A stretch of 64,000 nt of DNA. Origin: Mallotus nudiflorus. Lineage: Eukaryota; Streptophyta; Magnoliopsida; Malpighiales; Euphorbiaceae. The stretch is taken from positions 124,001 to 188,000 of the forward strand of contig CANTUR010000242.1 of the NCBI GenBank assembly GCA_947683625.1. The letters run 5' to 3'. Below, piece after piece: positions 21,826-33,949 of the stretch (position 1 is the stretch's first letter; each line of letters begins with the position of its first letter). Below the pieces are notes generated by a model. The model did no database searches and was not told the origin of the DNA. It saw only the letters and a program-made list of their open reading frames with translations. The translations under genes and the position numbers were made by a program.

Positions 21826-24132
21826 TGTCACGATCCGAACCCGAGGGCACGTGACCGGCACTAGGTAATGGAAAGGCATAAGGCCCCCGAAACCCATAGT
21901 AAGCCTTAAAGAAAAGAAAATAAAACCATTCATATTTTAAACTTTAATTTAACAACAGAACATATTATAAACTGCTTAATAAAAATATGTTTCAACATCG
22001 CATATTATAAATTGAATTCAAATTTTATACATAAGCGTAGTTTACACAATAAATTACACAATCAAGTTTAAACCATACAAATCCTTAGAACATATACTAC
22101 TGCAACAACCTAGATTTACACACAGTACAGCTTACAATGACCTACATAAAATAGCCGGTGAAGAAGAAACCCGACGTGGAGGTAGTCTGAGGTCGAACTC
22201 CCAAGCTCCTAAAAAAAATAAATTGAGGGGAATTATACCTCACTGAGTAAGTCAATAAAAGAGTTGTACGGTTTGAAAACCTTTTTGAAAACTATATATA
22301 TTTATAGTGAAATAATTTATAATATATAATTATAGCTTTTAAAAAAAATCTCGGTAGAACCCTAAACCCAAAATCTAAATGGCCAACCGGGCCCACTTAT
22401 TCCAACTAGACTACCGGTCCCCTAGAGCAAAGGCATCAACCGAGGCACCAAGCCATAGTCATTCACTTAATCCATATATATGGCTCTGGCGGTCCTCGAG
22501 ACCAAAGGCATCAACCGAGGCACCCATCCTAGTCCATTTTAACCTTACAAATCACTAGCGGTCCCCGAGAGCGTAGGCTTCCACCGAGGCACCCTTCCCA
22601 GTTTAACATTCACCAAACATATATATTATGGATCCATCTCTCAATCTCTACCATGTGCACATAGTCCTGGTGAAGCCCACCAGGTAGCCCATTCTACCAA
22701 AATTTCTCAAATCGATTTTAAACAATAAAATGCGTTTAAATCTTAAATAATAACATTAAATTAAATAAACCATATAATCAATATTAAAATAGGAGCGCAT
22801 GCATTTGTTAATTAAAACACACGCACAGATCATTCTATCAACTTACAGGATGAATGTGAAGGCTGACGACCACGTGTCTGCCTCGGCCTCACGGCTTCTG
22901 CTCCGAGATGATCTAAAAGGAAATAATAATAATCGACTTTTAAAACATGACTAAGGAATCAAAACCAACAATCAACAAAATAATAAAATTCCAGACTGAC
23001 TCGAGGAAAATCGGACGAGACTCGACAGACAGGATTTAACCTAACTAATGGTAGAAATTTTATGAGTATCACGTTTTATGAGAAAATCTACCGAAATTTC
23101 GACAGAGTCTCCTCTGTAAAATGGACATCTCTCTACCAAAGGTAGAGCCAGACCTGCATAGAAAATGCACTTCTAATATACACAACCAACAAATTCTTTC
23201 CCAAAACTATTATTTAACCTAAAGATCAAATTTGGCATAAACTCAAAAATATTTATAAAAATAGTATGAAAATCAAAAAATTATAATTTGAGTTCTAAAA
23301 TTAATAACATTTAATAATAACCTCAATTATTAAAATTTTATAATTTTTACAAATAATTTTTGAAATTAATAAAATAAAAAACAAAAAAAATATATTAATT
23401 AATACCTAAAATTAACAAACCTATAATTAACACGAAAATTCTAAAACCTAAAATAAAATTAATATACTAAGATCAATTAACTATAAATACTTTAATTATA
23501 TTAACTATATCAAATAAAACCCTATAAATCAACTAAAAAAAATAAATAAAAATTATGCAAAATTCTGTAAATTAAGGAAAATTAGAAAAAATACTTAAAA
23601 ATTCAAATTGAAGCAATTTATTGGCATAATCCAACATACACTCAAAAACAACCTAAAATCAACATTCAAAATCGACCAACAACCAGAAAACAACCTGACA
23701 ACAACCTAAAAACAACACTGTGCAACTCACCTTCAACCTTCAATTCCGGCGCCGGAGGTGAGTTGCAGCGGCGGCCCTTGGCTTGGACGGACACCTAAGA
23801 CGATGATGGAAGTTGGGGAAGCTCAGGTGGCGCCGGATCAAGCTCCATCAGTGGGAAGATATCTTTCACCGAGAGAGGAAGGAAACCAGGCGCCTGAAAA
23901 TGGAAGAAAGGGAGGAAGAAGAAGAAGCTGGCGGCGGCAATGGCAGCTCCAGGAGCTGGAAACGTGTGGGAGGGAGGAGGAAGGCGACAGTGACGGTGAG
24001 GATCAGGGAGGAGAGGCTGGGATTCTCGGGTTTTTTTTTTTCTTCTTTCTGTTGCTTTCTTTCTTTGTTTATTTTCTTCTTTTGTTTTTTTTTTTTCACA
24101 AAAAAACCATATATATATATATACACTTATAT

Positions 24133-24181
<49 letters not shown>

Positions 24182-24204
24182 CCATTAATATATATATATA
24201 TATT

Positions 24205-24238
<34 letters not shown>

Positions 24239-24455
24239 CATATACTACATATACATACATATATACACAAATTACTTTAATATACACATCCAAAATAATA
24301 TTTAACCCTAAATATAGTATTAACACAAATATATATATATATATACCTCCATTAGATAGAAAAAATAATTATCATTTATATAATATAACCTAAAAGTATT
24401 TATTAAAGATTTAAATATAAAATTACTTTATTTAGTTAAAACATAGGGTATTACA
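21826..24455 (-). mobile_element. Solo LTR of a Ty3/gypsy chromovirus
   Basis: 2630 bp from TGTCACGATCC to GTATTACA, flanked by ATTGG at 21821-21825 and 24456-24460. No internal domain is present, so this is the product of LTR-LTR recombination. Minus-strand architecture matches the other long LTRs: TA-runs at 24105-24240, CT/GC-rich leader 24090-23730, TGAAG|GTGAGT at 23730, CTATGCAG|G at 23154, a fold-back at 23073-23121, TTTCCTTTTAG|A near 22914, CCT|GTAAGT at 22846 and TTTTTTTTAG|GA at 22209. Three tandem GGTCCCCGAGAGC-like modules lie at about 22420-22600. The long open frames at 23758-24393 are low-complexity artefacts. Confidence 0.93.
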
Positions 24456-24460
24456 ATTGG

Positions 24461-24877
24461 GGATTGAAGAGTTTTATTAGGAGAAAGCATGTAGCCTCTG
24501 CTCTTGTTAAGAGACAGAGTAGCAATAATTGGCTAAGAAGCTCTTTGTTATTTAAATCATTGCTCATAACTTGCTTAACTTTAAACCATGTTTATATTCT
24601 TTGGTGCTCTTTCAGTGAAAATTTTCAATCTTTTTCTTTTTTTTTTTTTGAATTGGCCAACCTGAAGATTTTTCTTTTCTACTAAGAAAATTTTGTGAAT
24701 TTTCTGCTTTTGTACAAGTTGTTGCAAATAACATGATGTTAACAGCTTTCTATTTGCAGATCATGTGTTAGAAAATTAACATGTTTTTTGTGCTTCCATT
24801 TCATATAAATTCTAGTGTCCAACTGTGCTTTGGAGAAAGTTTGTGCGAATTTATGCTTCCATTTTTGTATTCAGCAG
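24461..24877. other. Sequence between the solo LTR and the RPS5 C-terminal piece
   Basis: A short frame from 24464 is open for 73 codons but matches nothing I know. Contains a T10 run. Probably part of the pre-insertion RPS5 locus or its intron. Confidence 0.4.
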
Positions 24878-25013
24878 TAGAGGCAACTATAGGACCTGGA
24901 GGATATATTCTTGTAGGAACTTATCCATGCAGCAAAAGGCTCATCCGATCGATTTCACTATCAAGCAAAATGATGAGATAGAAAGAGCTGGCAAGGCCAA
25001 CCGTTGGGGGTAT
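24878..25013 (+). pseudogene. Ribosomal protein S5 (uS7) fragment, C-terminal end
   Basis: Nucleotides here parallel the last RPS5 exon, including the stretch for AAKGSS (GCAGCAAAAGGCTCATCC) in one frame, followed after a shift by TIKQNDEIERAGKANR, close to the family end KKKDEIERVAKANR. The terminal TGA is replaced by TGG, so the frame runs on. At least one frameshift and loss of the middle of the protein (more than half) make it a pseudogene. Together with 21203-21310 it frames the solo LTR insertion. Confidence 0.75.
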
Positions 25014-25134
25014 AACAAAAGATGGTAGTGCAATAGAATTTTGCATCGAAAATTTTTATTCATTTTTGCCTATTTTAAACTTCTAAACATATTAAAGATG
25101 TTGGCAGGTTATTTCTGTCAAAGATTTGGTTTAT

Positions 25135-26508
25135 GTGTTTGGAGTTTTATGAAAGTAAGAATTAGTAATGATCTAAAAAAAACATCAGATGTAAAATTCA
25201 TTTAATCTCGGTTTGAATTTCATGAGATTAAAAAATTAATTAATTCAAATATATTTCTTCCAATGAATTTTATTTACAAATTATATATTTTTTATATTTT
25301 CTTTGTTTTGTAAATAGTGAATGTAACTTGTGTCAAAAGTAATTATTATTACTATTATTATTATTATTAGAGTCTTGTATAATTATTTTTGTATTATGGT
25401 GAGAATTATAAATTCAACTCTCCTCTCTTCATTTTTTTTTTGCTCATCTCAAATTCTAGCTCAAAGAAGATACATTTTTGTTGTTTTCTTGTTTATCTGT
25501 TATTATTTTTTGTTGCTTCTGTTTTTCAGTGTTGCTGCTTTTTATTTTTCAGTATTGTTATTTTTTATTTTTTTAGTGTTGTTGCTTTTTGTTGCTATTT
25601 TTTTTTCATTTTTTTTGTTGATGTTACAAATATGCCATAAAAATTGTAAACATGTTACATATTGATAATTAATAATTTTAAGATATTTTTTTAAAAAAAA
25701 AAAAACTGGTTAGACATATCAATAAACAAATCAAAGTAAAAAAATACAATAAAATCCTTATTCTTTAAGAATATAAAGGGGAAAAATTTTGTTATTGTTT
25801 GTTGTTACAACAGTTGAAGATATTTATTGCTTATTTTTTCAACAATTTAAGATGTTTCGTTTATAATCATTCATTTGAAAAAAAAAAGTTTTGAAGAGAA
25901 AAAAATATTGAGACTAAAAAAGTGTTGAGGAAACAAAAGGATGACGATAATACCTTAAAAATAGAAACATTGACTATAAAAAAACATTGTGATAAAAAGA
26001 TGAAGAAAATAAAAAAAAAAAAAAAGTTGAGCAAAAATATATTGAGAAAAAAAGATGAAGATGGTAGAAAAAAATGTTGAGCAAAAAAAAAATTTTTTTA
26101 AGAAGATAATACCTTAAAAAAGTTTTGAACAGAAAAAATATTGAAAAAAAAAATGACAGTGCCTTAAAAAAATGTTGAGCAAAAAAAATGTTGATAGTAC
26201 CTTAAAACTAGAAAAAATGTTGACCATAAAAAAACATTGAGAAAAAAAAATGAAGACAATAAAAAAGGTTGAGCAAGAAAACATTTAGAAAAAGAGATGA
26301 AGATAGTAGAAAAAAAATGTTGAGCAAAAAAATATTGAGAAAAAAAAAAGAAAAGAAAATAGTACATTAAAATTAGAACAAAATGTTTAGAAAAAAATGT
26401 TGAGAAAAAAAAAAGATAAAAATAGTAGAAAAATATTGATAAAAGAATTAAAAAAAAAAGAAAGAAGACAATACTCTAAAAATAAAAGGGGAAAAGAAAG
26501 TGTTCAAT
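25135..26508. repeat. Tandem duplication, unit 1 (about 1.37 kb)
   Basis: Starts TTTGGAGTTTTATGAAA. The first ~550 bp include an AT-rich block, a (ATT)n stretch and a pyrimidine-rich segment of TTTTTGTTGCTTTT words. The last ~700 bp are purine-rich, made of AAAAAATGTTGAGCAAAA and TATTGAGAAAAAAAGATGAA words repeated about every 40-70 bp. The same order recurs in unit 2. Open frames are low-complexity Phe/Leu-rich artefacts. Confidence 0.85.
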
Positions 26509-27905
26509 ATTTGGAGATTTATGAAATTAAGAATAAGTAGTGACCTAAAAAAACATCAAATGTAAAATTCATTTAATCTCGATTTGAATTTCAAGAGATT
26601 AAAAAAATTAATTAATTCAAGTATATTTCTTCCAATGAATTTTATTTAAAATTTATATATAAGTTATATTTTCTTTGTTTTATAAACAGTGAATATAACT
26701 TGTCTCTGAAAAAGTTATTGTTGTTATTGTTATTGTTATTATCTTATATTAGAGTTTTGTATAATTATTTTGGAATTATAGTGAGAATTACAAATTCAAC
26801 TCTCCCCTCTTTAGTTTTTTTTTTCTCCTCTCAAATTATGACTCAAAGAAGACACATTTTTGCTACTTTTTGCTGTTGTTTATTATCTTTCAGTTGTTAT
26901 TTTTGTTATTTCTTGTATATCTATTGTTGTTTTTTGTTGCTTCTGTTTTTCAGCGTTGTTTTTTCAGTGTTTTTGCTTTTTATTTTTCAGTGTTGTTGCT
27001 TTTTGTTTTTCAGTTGTATTGTTTTTTCTGTTTTTCTGTTTTTTTTTTTGTGGATGTTACAAATACGCCATAAAAATTGTAAAGTTGTTACTTATTGATG
27101 ATCAATACGTTTAAGATTTTTTTTTTTGAAAAATAAAACTGGTTAGACATTTTAATAAACAAATCAAAAAAAAATCCTTATTCTTTAAGAATATAAAAGG
27201 ACAAATTTTTGTTTGTTGTGGGTTGTTACAATAGTTGAAGATATTTACTATTTCTTTTTACAACAATTAAAGATGTTTAGTTTATAATCATTCAATTGAA
27301 AGAATAAAAAAAGATTTTGAAGAGAATAAAAATATTGAGGAAAAAAACATTGAGGAAAAAAAAATTGACAACAGTACCTTAAAAGTAGAAAAAATGTTGA
27401 GTATAAAGAAAATATTGAGAAAAAAAAAAGACGAAGACAATAAAAAAAAAGTTGAGTAAAAAAACATTGAGAAAAAAAATGAAGATAGTGGAAAAAAATG
27501 TTAAGCAAAAAAAAAAAAGAAGATAGTATCTTAAAAAAGTTTTGAAGGGGAAAAAATATTGAGAAAAAAAAGTTGAGGAAGAAAAAGATGACAATAGTAC
27601 TTTAAAAAAAATGTTAAGATTACCTTAAAAATAGAAAAAAAATGTTGAGCATAAAAAAATATTGAGACAAAAAAAGATGAAGATAATAAAGAAAAATTGA
27701 ACAAAAAAAACATTGAGAAAAAAATATGAAAATAGTAGAAAAAATGTTGAGCAAAAAAAAATATTGAGAAAAAAAGAAAACAGTATCTTATAAATTGGAA
27801 AAAAATCTTTAGCAAAAAAATATTGAGAAAAAATACTGATAAAATAATTGAAAGGAAAAGAAGATAATACCTTAAAAACAAGGAAGAAAAAGAAAGTAAT
27901 CCATA
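26509..27905. repeat. Tandem duplication, unit 2 (about 1.40 kb)
   Basis: Begins TTTGGAGATTTATGAAATTA and follows unit 1 element for element (ATTCATTTAATCTCG block, GTGAATATAACTTGT, pyrimidine-rich then purine-rich halves), ending at AAGAAAGTAATCCATATTTG where unit 1 has AAGAAAGTGTTCAATATTTG. Many substitutions and homopolymer length changes separate the copies, so the duplication is not recent. Confidence 0.85.
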
Positions 27906-28369
27906 TTTGAAAGAAAAAAGTTAGGAAAATTAGTTTTGAAAAAGGAAAAATTAGTTTTTGCAAATATTTTGTTATCAATTTGGCTTTTGATAATATTTTT
28001 GTTTTTTTGTCTATTTATGAAAAAATCTCTAAAAATTTTAATTAATTTAATTTAATTTAATTTAATAAGTTGCTTAAAAGAAATAAAAGTATATTTTTAG
28101 CTTATATGACAATCTAAATTTTCATTCTTGATAGAGTCACATAATAACATAGTAATTTATTACAGTTCTAATAAATTTTCTATTTGACAATTATTCAATA
28201 TTTTTTCAATAGTTTATCTAAATAATAATATAATTTTACAAACTTGATAGACTTATAATATACTAATTTATTATGTTCTTTTTAAATTTTTTGTTCAAAT
28301 AATTTTTCAACAATCTTTTAACATTTTTGAAGTTATTATTTTTTCATAATTAATTATCTTATAAAATTT
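27906..28369. other. AT-rich spacer
   Basis: No gene or clear repeat is recognised. Confidence 0.5.
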
Positions 28370-28542
28370 GTTAATTTTGATTTCAATTGTTTACTTAGGT
28401 GTAGTCTATGATTACTTTTTTTCTTTTTACAAAGTAAATCTTACTTTATTAATAACTGTCATTGGATGATTCACTACACTTTTCATCCAATGGTGATAAG
28501 CACAAAGTGAAAAAAAAAAAAGTAAATAAAAATCAAAATTAC
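28370..28542. mobile_element. MITE-like fold-back element (about 173 bp)
   Basis: The ends form an imperfect inverted repeat: GTTAATTTTGATTTCAATTG on the left against the complement of TAAATAAAAATCAAAATTA on the right. The centre holds a strong hairpin with CATTGGATGA at about 28460 and TCATCCAATGG at about 28483. No coding capacity. A clear target duplication was not seen, so superfamily is open. Confidence 0.5.
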
Positions 28543-29131
28543 CCTAGAATTTCTAGTTTACTTATTAAATTTAATCTAATTTTATTAGTAAGTAACTAAA
28601 TTATCCAATTTTATATAATAATGAGTGAAGACATTTTTACAATTTTGTCCATCACCCTTTGTGTGTGTGTGTTAACAAGAACAACAACAACTAATTTTAG
28701 TTAGAATAACAAATAGAAAATGGTTGAAAAATGGATGTTTTAGTTAGAATAAAGACATATAATTTTTTATTGAAAGAAAAAGTAATATTTTAAATGTAGT
28801 AAAATTATAGTGTTTTACATGGAATAGAACAAATATATGCCAAAACAAGAATTTTTTTCTTTTAGAAAAATGTTCTGAATTTTTATAACTCAGATCATAA
28901 AAACTTTTAGAGGTAAATGATAAATTATGAAAAGGGACACTTGGTTAAATTTTTTTAAACTTCTTACGATTGTTCTAGCCCAAATTCATCATCATCAACA
29001 ACAACAACAACAACAACAAAAACAATACATATACACATAATTATCTTAATATTAACTATGAGATTCAACTTCGTTGGTCTATTTTAATCAAGTAACTACA
29101 TGGGTATAGTTTGATGTATATATTTATAGTT
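28543..29131. other. AT-rich spacer
   Basis: No gene seen. Includes a short (GT)n near 28660 and an (ATC)n(AAC)n run at 28987-29022. Confidence 0.5.
28987..29022. repeat. (ATC)n(AAC)n microsatellite
   Basis: Three ATC units are followed by about nine AAC units. Confidence 0.9.
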
Positions 29132-29289
29132 CTTTTTTTTTATAAAAATTGAGAACAAATATCAGTAGATGCACCAAATTATACCAACTAGGTCTGCACA
29201 ATTTTAGCACCCTCATTATCTATTTAGACTCAAAATGAAATAAATAAAATAAAAATGAATAATCCAAATACAAAAAAGAGTGAATCATC

Positions 29290-30300
29290 AAGAGAAGTGA
29301 AACCTCTCTACATCATTAAAATCTTCATAGAGAAGATTAATACAAAAATATGGACATGAGTGTCACCACTGAAAATATAAATGATGAGCCTCAAACTTTG
29401 CTAAGCTATTTGCTACCCCATTACCTTCATGATAAATATGGGAAACTACCAAATTCAAATGCTTAAGATCATTTAAGCATGAATCCCATTGAAACTAAAC
29501 CACCCAAGGAACTGCAACTGATTTAGATTGAAAGAAATGCACAATCCAAGTAAAATCCCATTATAGCCATAAGTTACACCAACCCAACTCCTTAGCCATT
29601 CTCAAATATGGAAGCTTTCAATTTAGTAAGATAGACAAAACTAATACCTGTATTAAAAGCAAAAGCACTGTAACATAACCTTTGACATTCTGAAAAACAC
29701 TAAACATTCCTCGAGAGTTAGCAGCAGAGCCATCAGTGTTAATTTTAATCCACCCTGAAAAAGGAGGATACCAAGTAACACTAATAATCTTTGGAGCCTT
29801 TGATGGAATTGTTGTTATATGCAACAAAGAGAGAATATGTCTTTCCACCAAGGAATGATGCACTGAACCATGCCCAAAGAAAGCACACTCCTTAATCATC
29901 TTCCAAAGGCTACGAAGAGCTAGAAAAATATTTAATTGTGCCCCTTCAAGATAATTGAATTTTGGCAATGCCATATCAACCAAATGGCACTAACAATTGT
30001 TGAATTTTACAACACCTTAACTTATGAGCCAAATGAGCAACTCATAGTAGTATTAACCAAAGAAATAATAGAATTGACCAAAGATAAAGGATGATGAAAA
30101 ACACTACTAATAGCTTTCTAAATTTCTTTAACAAAAGAACATTAAGTAAAAATATGATCCACAGTTTCCAAACTTGAATGACAAAAGCAACATCGAGAAG
30201 CCAAATGAAAACCTTTCTTTGCCAGTCTATCCTCAGTTGGAAAATAGCCAAAATAAGCTTGCCAACAAAGCATATCCAAAAAATCTTTCCAAAAGAACCT
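29290..30300 (-). pseudogene. LINE zf-RVT and RNase H domains
   Basis: Minus strand: a zinc-binding reverse-transcriptase-associated segment (LCWQAYFGYFPTEDRLAKKG, then a Cys-rich CCFCH and TVDHIFTQCSF) at about 30285-30130, followed by RNase H with WIKINTDGSAANSRG (catalytic Asp present) near 29745 and a C-terminal HIYHEGNGVANSLAKFE near 29430. This order is standard for the 3' end of plant L1 elements. Frame breaks occur between and within blocks. Confidence 0.85.
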
Positions 30301-30303
30301 AGC

Positions 30304-31620
30304 CTAAGAAATTATAGGCTGAGAGATAAAAAAAAGCATGACCTTCATTGAATAATTCCTATCAATAGAAGGAAGTCTAAGACAAACATCAAATTTATCC
30401 TTAAAAGTTCGAATAAAAGAAATAGCATTTTTAATCTCCAAGGGCAATGACTTAAGAATCTGCCAAACTTTATTAACAAGAAAATTAGAATTTGGAACAT
30501 CCAAATTACCTTGTTGAATAGGAGGAACTTGGAGCCTAGAAACCAAAGATGGTTGTAACTATTCATCGTCCAAAACCAAATTAGGACTAAAGAGCTTTTT
30601 ATAAAAATCCACCATATGATTCTCAATAGCCTGTAAATCCTTAGTAATAGTACCCTCAATATTTAGAGCCAAATGAACTTATAAAGGTTGCCTTCGAGAG
30701 ACTAAATTATGAAAAAAAGAAGTATTTCTATCTCCTGCTTCTAGGTAGCAAACTTTACTTTTTTCCTTAAGAAAAATCTCTTCCTGAATGAGATCATTTT
30801 CCAAATTAGAATGAGCTTCTAATTTCTATTTGTGTAGGGCATCCGAAATGCCTTGAGAAGCAATGGTGGATTAAACCTTAAAAAGAGCATTTTGAGCTAT
30901 AGAAATGTTCTGACTAAGATTGCCAAAGAAAATTTTATTCTAATGTTTAAGAACTTGTCTTAGATTTCACAGCTTAATGGCTAAAGCTTGCATCAAATGA
31001 AACCCAACTAAATTATTAGACCAATGTTGAGCAATTAGATCACAATGAGAACCATGAGTAACCCACATTGCTTGAAACTTGAACTGAGGAATATGAGCAA
31101 CACCATTATTATAAGACAATAATATAGAAGTATGATTTAAATAATGCTTGGGAATGGCTAAACAATTAATTGATTTTCAAAAAGAAAAAAATCCCATATA
31201 AGCCAAAGATCGATCCAAAATACTCTCCACCCTAGCAAAACTAATAAGCACCTCAATGGAATACCCATCAAACTGCAAGAGTTAATAAAAGCTTTAAACT
31301 CACTGCAAGGTCTAGTCGTAGGAGCCTTACTTGTCTTTTCATATGAGCTAAGAACCACATTAAAATCATTAATCACAAGCCAGTAATTAGGAGCAAAAGC
31401 AACTAGATTATTTAAATCATTCCAAAGTTTAAGATGCCTATTAGCCCAAAAACTCCTATAAACAAAGCTTAAACTTGATTATTAAAGCATAAATCCAATG
31501 TAACATGCTAATTATGAACATACATCCAAAAGGGCACTAAATTCAGAGAATTTCTTAAAATCTAAAATAAAATGCAAACAAAAAATATAAAAAATGAGCA
31601 AAGACTGAGTGAAAATGCAC
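30304..31620 (-). pseudogene. LINE endonuclease and RT-flanking region, RT core absent
   Basis: Endonuclease traces: LVINDFNVVLSSYEKTS near 31375, with the active-site Gly-Asp changed to Asn-Asp, and SEFKAFINSCSLMGIP. The linker to RT reads YLEAGDRNTSFFHNLVSRRQ near 30740 and MVDFYKKLFSPN near 30615. After that the sequence passes to a region (30546-30304) that leads into zf-RVT. I find no F/YADD catalytic box, so the RT palm appears deleted. Confidence 0.75.
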
Positions 31621-32061
31621 TATAGGTTCCATAATACAAACCAAATTCAAGTTATATTATTTACAATATTGAAAAAAATTCATTGAGTATTAGAGTTACC
31701 AATAGCACAACAATTCAATAAAATTTTTTTATAAATTAAACCTTTAAGGTTTCTTGGTTGCTCTCTTATAAAGAGTTACCTGATATGATACCTGAGCCTT
31801 TTTGGGTGTCCTCAATTTTTATTTAAAAACAATGGTCTAAGCACCTTCCTCATTATTAACCCGATTTGCCCATGCGTCGCTGATATCTAAAGCAAGTGTA
31901 TTCGAGTCTTACATTTGAACCACATGATCATCAAAAGCACAATCCTTCTATGAGTCATTAGTTTTATCATTTACCTATCTAATTAATTAATGCTAATCCG
32001 CAACATCATTAGACTCAACTTCAACCTGTTGCTATTGTTTATTCCTTTGTAATGGTGCTAC

Positions 32062-33060
32062 CTAATCATCTATCTCGTCTATAGCACTATGGGCATTCTG
32101 TACAATATTTAACCCGTTGTCTAAATTAGATCGGCTTGTAGCTGTTGTTATAGGGAAAAGATCCACCATGATGCCTGGGTTATCAGTCATCGATTCACCT
32201 ACAAGAGGAGCAATCTTATCAATATATTGTAATTTTTCAAACTCATTTAAAATAGGTACGAAACCCTTTAAATTTTGCTTAGGCTTCCAAATTTTCTTGG
32301 GTTCCTTCATAGCTTTGGGCTTCTAAATTTTCTTGGGTTCCTTCAAAGCTTTGTGAACTATCTCATTCATAGTGTTGAGTCATCTTCTACAATCTTTGGA
32401 ACCACAACTTATATTGGAGCATATGTTATAAAATAATGGGAGATTCTCATAAATCACATCCATAAAAAAAACTCTTGCCCACTCATTCAACCAATACATT
32501 TTCTGGCAAAGGGTTTCTAAAATCAACATCAACAAGCATTCGAGCGTAATGGCCAAATTCCCCACTAAGAGTTACGTTATCAAGCTTAAGGGTGCTCCTA
32601 TTCCTTTTATAATGGACATTAAAATTTTAGGATGCTAGTATTCCTAATGTAAGCAATATAAGCGTACTTCTATTTGTGCATTGGTGGATTTTTTATCGGT
32701 TGGATCAAAATTAGGGACCTAATGTTATAACCTAAGAAGACCAGGTTTTAAAGCAATGGTTTCTCTTCCCCAAACCTTATTTTTTTTCTTTTAATGAATC
32801 CAAAAGAACATGATAACAGCCATGACCAATTAACTTAATTACCATGGCTTTGAAATGCCCCAAATTGAAGAAAGTTTCTACTTTAAATAAGAAAGTTTCC
32901 ATGTTAATTCTCCTTTCTCTAAGACAAGGCGAGCAATGAGTGCATTCTAGCATAAAGAGAGGTGTTGCTCGTACACACTTTGATCAACCTGAATGGCTAT
33001 ATAGCCACCCTTATTAGACACTAGATAATTATTTAAAGGTGGGGCTTATCCTATAACAAC
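32062..33060 (-). pseudogene. LINE first-ORF domain (DUF4283 plus zinc knuckle)
   Basis: Minus strand: NKGGYIAIQVDQSVYEQHLS and ALIARLVLEKGELTWKLSYL (33010-32880) match DUF4283, the nucleic-acid-binding N-terminal domain of plant LINE proteins. FGHYARMLVDVD-type sequence near 32560 and VIYENLPLFYNICSNISCG near 32440 match the following zinc-knuckle region (some Cys/His lost). A Lys-rich linker (EPKKIWKPKQNLKG) lies near 32300. Confidence 0.75.
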
Positions 33061-33373
33061 AGCAGTATAGGACTATGGTTTTGTTGGAATGAATTCTGGA
33101 ATGGATTTGGTTTGTGATTTATGTGGAATAGGGTTAACTAAGGAAAAAAAATTTCTTGAACATATCACCATGGCTGATATATGCCATGATAGAAGGAGAG
33201 GCAAAACAACCTGACGCCACCTCCAAGAAGTGGAAAAAAACATTAGGGTTAAAAGGCTTTTGAGAGAAATTTAATGAACATAACTGTCACCTGTATATAT
33301 TTAGGGTTATAAACCCTATATACCTTTATTTTGCATAACTATGAAATCTTCTTTTTAAGGTTAAGGCTAGGAA

Positions 33374-33942
33374 TTATTATGGAAATCGAGGATCATATTA
33401 TAAATGGAATAAAATAAATTATAGCTAAAATAATTGAAATAATAAAATCGAAGAAAAATATGGAACACATATATCTTAATGTGGAAAACCCTAAACAAAT
33501 CAAGGAAAAACCACATACAAGAACATAATAATTTCATTATGATAAATAAGCGGTCACAATATTTTTCTCTCTATTACCCAAGGAGAGCATAATAAAACAC
33601 TTTTAAAATAAGAGAAAACCCATTTTTTATATTTTTCACTCATTAGGAGATTACTCTCAATACATTCACCAACTCACCCTCTCACCGTGCCCACTACTAT
33701 AACTCTCACTTACACACTCTCAATGGCCATCCTTCCTTGCCTATTTATGGGCATAACTATACGTAAGGACTAAGCAAATTTACATGTGCTTGGGTATAAG
33801 CAAAATTGCTTAGTCCTCAATTTTTTTATTGTTAATTTGAGTTAATTAATTGTCTCATACTTAAAGATTTTATTATGGATCAATCACATCTTTATACCAT
33901 CATTTCTATCTTGCCTTTTTCATATTGCTTATATTTCCATCA
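33374..33942 (-). repeat. 3' LTR of the copia remnant
   Basis: 569 bp. On the minus strand it starts TGATGGAAATATAAG and ends at CATAATAA. It contains a 21-bp-arm inverted repeat (AAGGACTAAGCAA...TTGCTTAGTCCT) at about 33766-33818 that the other LTR lacks. Confidence 0.75.
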
Positions 33943-33949
33943 GACCATT

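Larger units (their letters stand above)
29132..33310 (-). mobile_element. L1-type LINE remnant
   Basis: A non-LTR retrotransposon on the minus strand. Order from 5' (high coordinate) to 3': DUF4283/zinc-knuckle ORF, endonuclease, RT N-terminal linker, zinc-binding zf-RVT domain, RNase H. The low-coordinate end is a T-run at 29132-29142, the complement of a short poly-A tail. Length of about 4.2 kb is below the usual 5-7 kb because the RT core is missing. Stops and frameshifts are everywhere. The 5' boundary is uncertain to about 100 bp. Confidence 0.85.

Noticed and set aside
23758..24393. 211-codon open frame across the solo LTR leader
   Set aside because: It lies antisense in an LTR, ends in TA-microsatellite translation, and the equivalent regions of other LTRs do not conserve the protein.
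25330..27978. Several Phe/Leu-rich open frames that look like membrane proteins
   Set aside because: They are products of pyrimidine-rich low-complexity tandem repeats, appear in all frames and on both strands and lack any conserved residue pattern.
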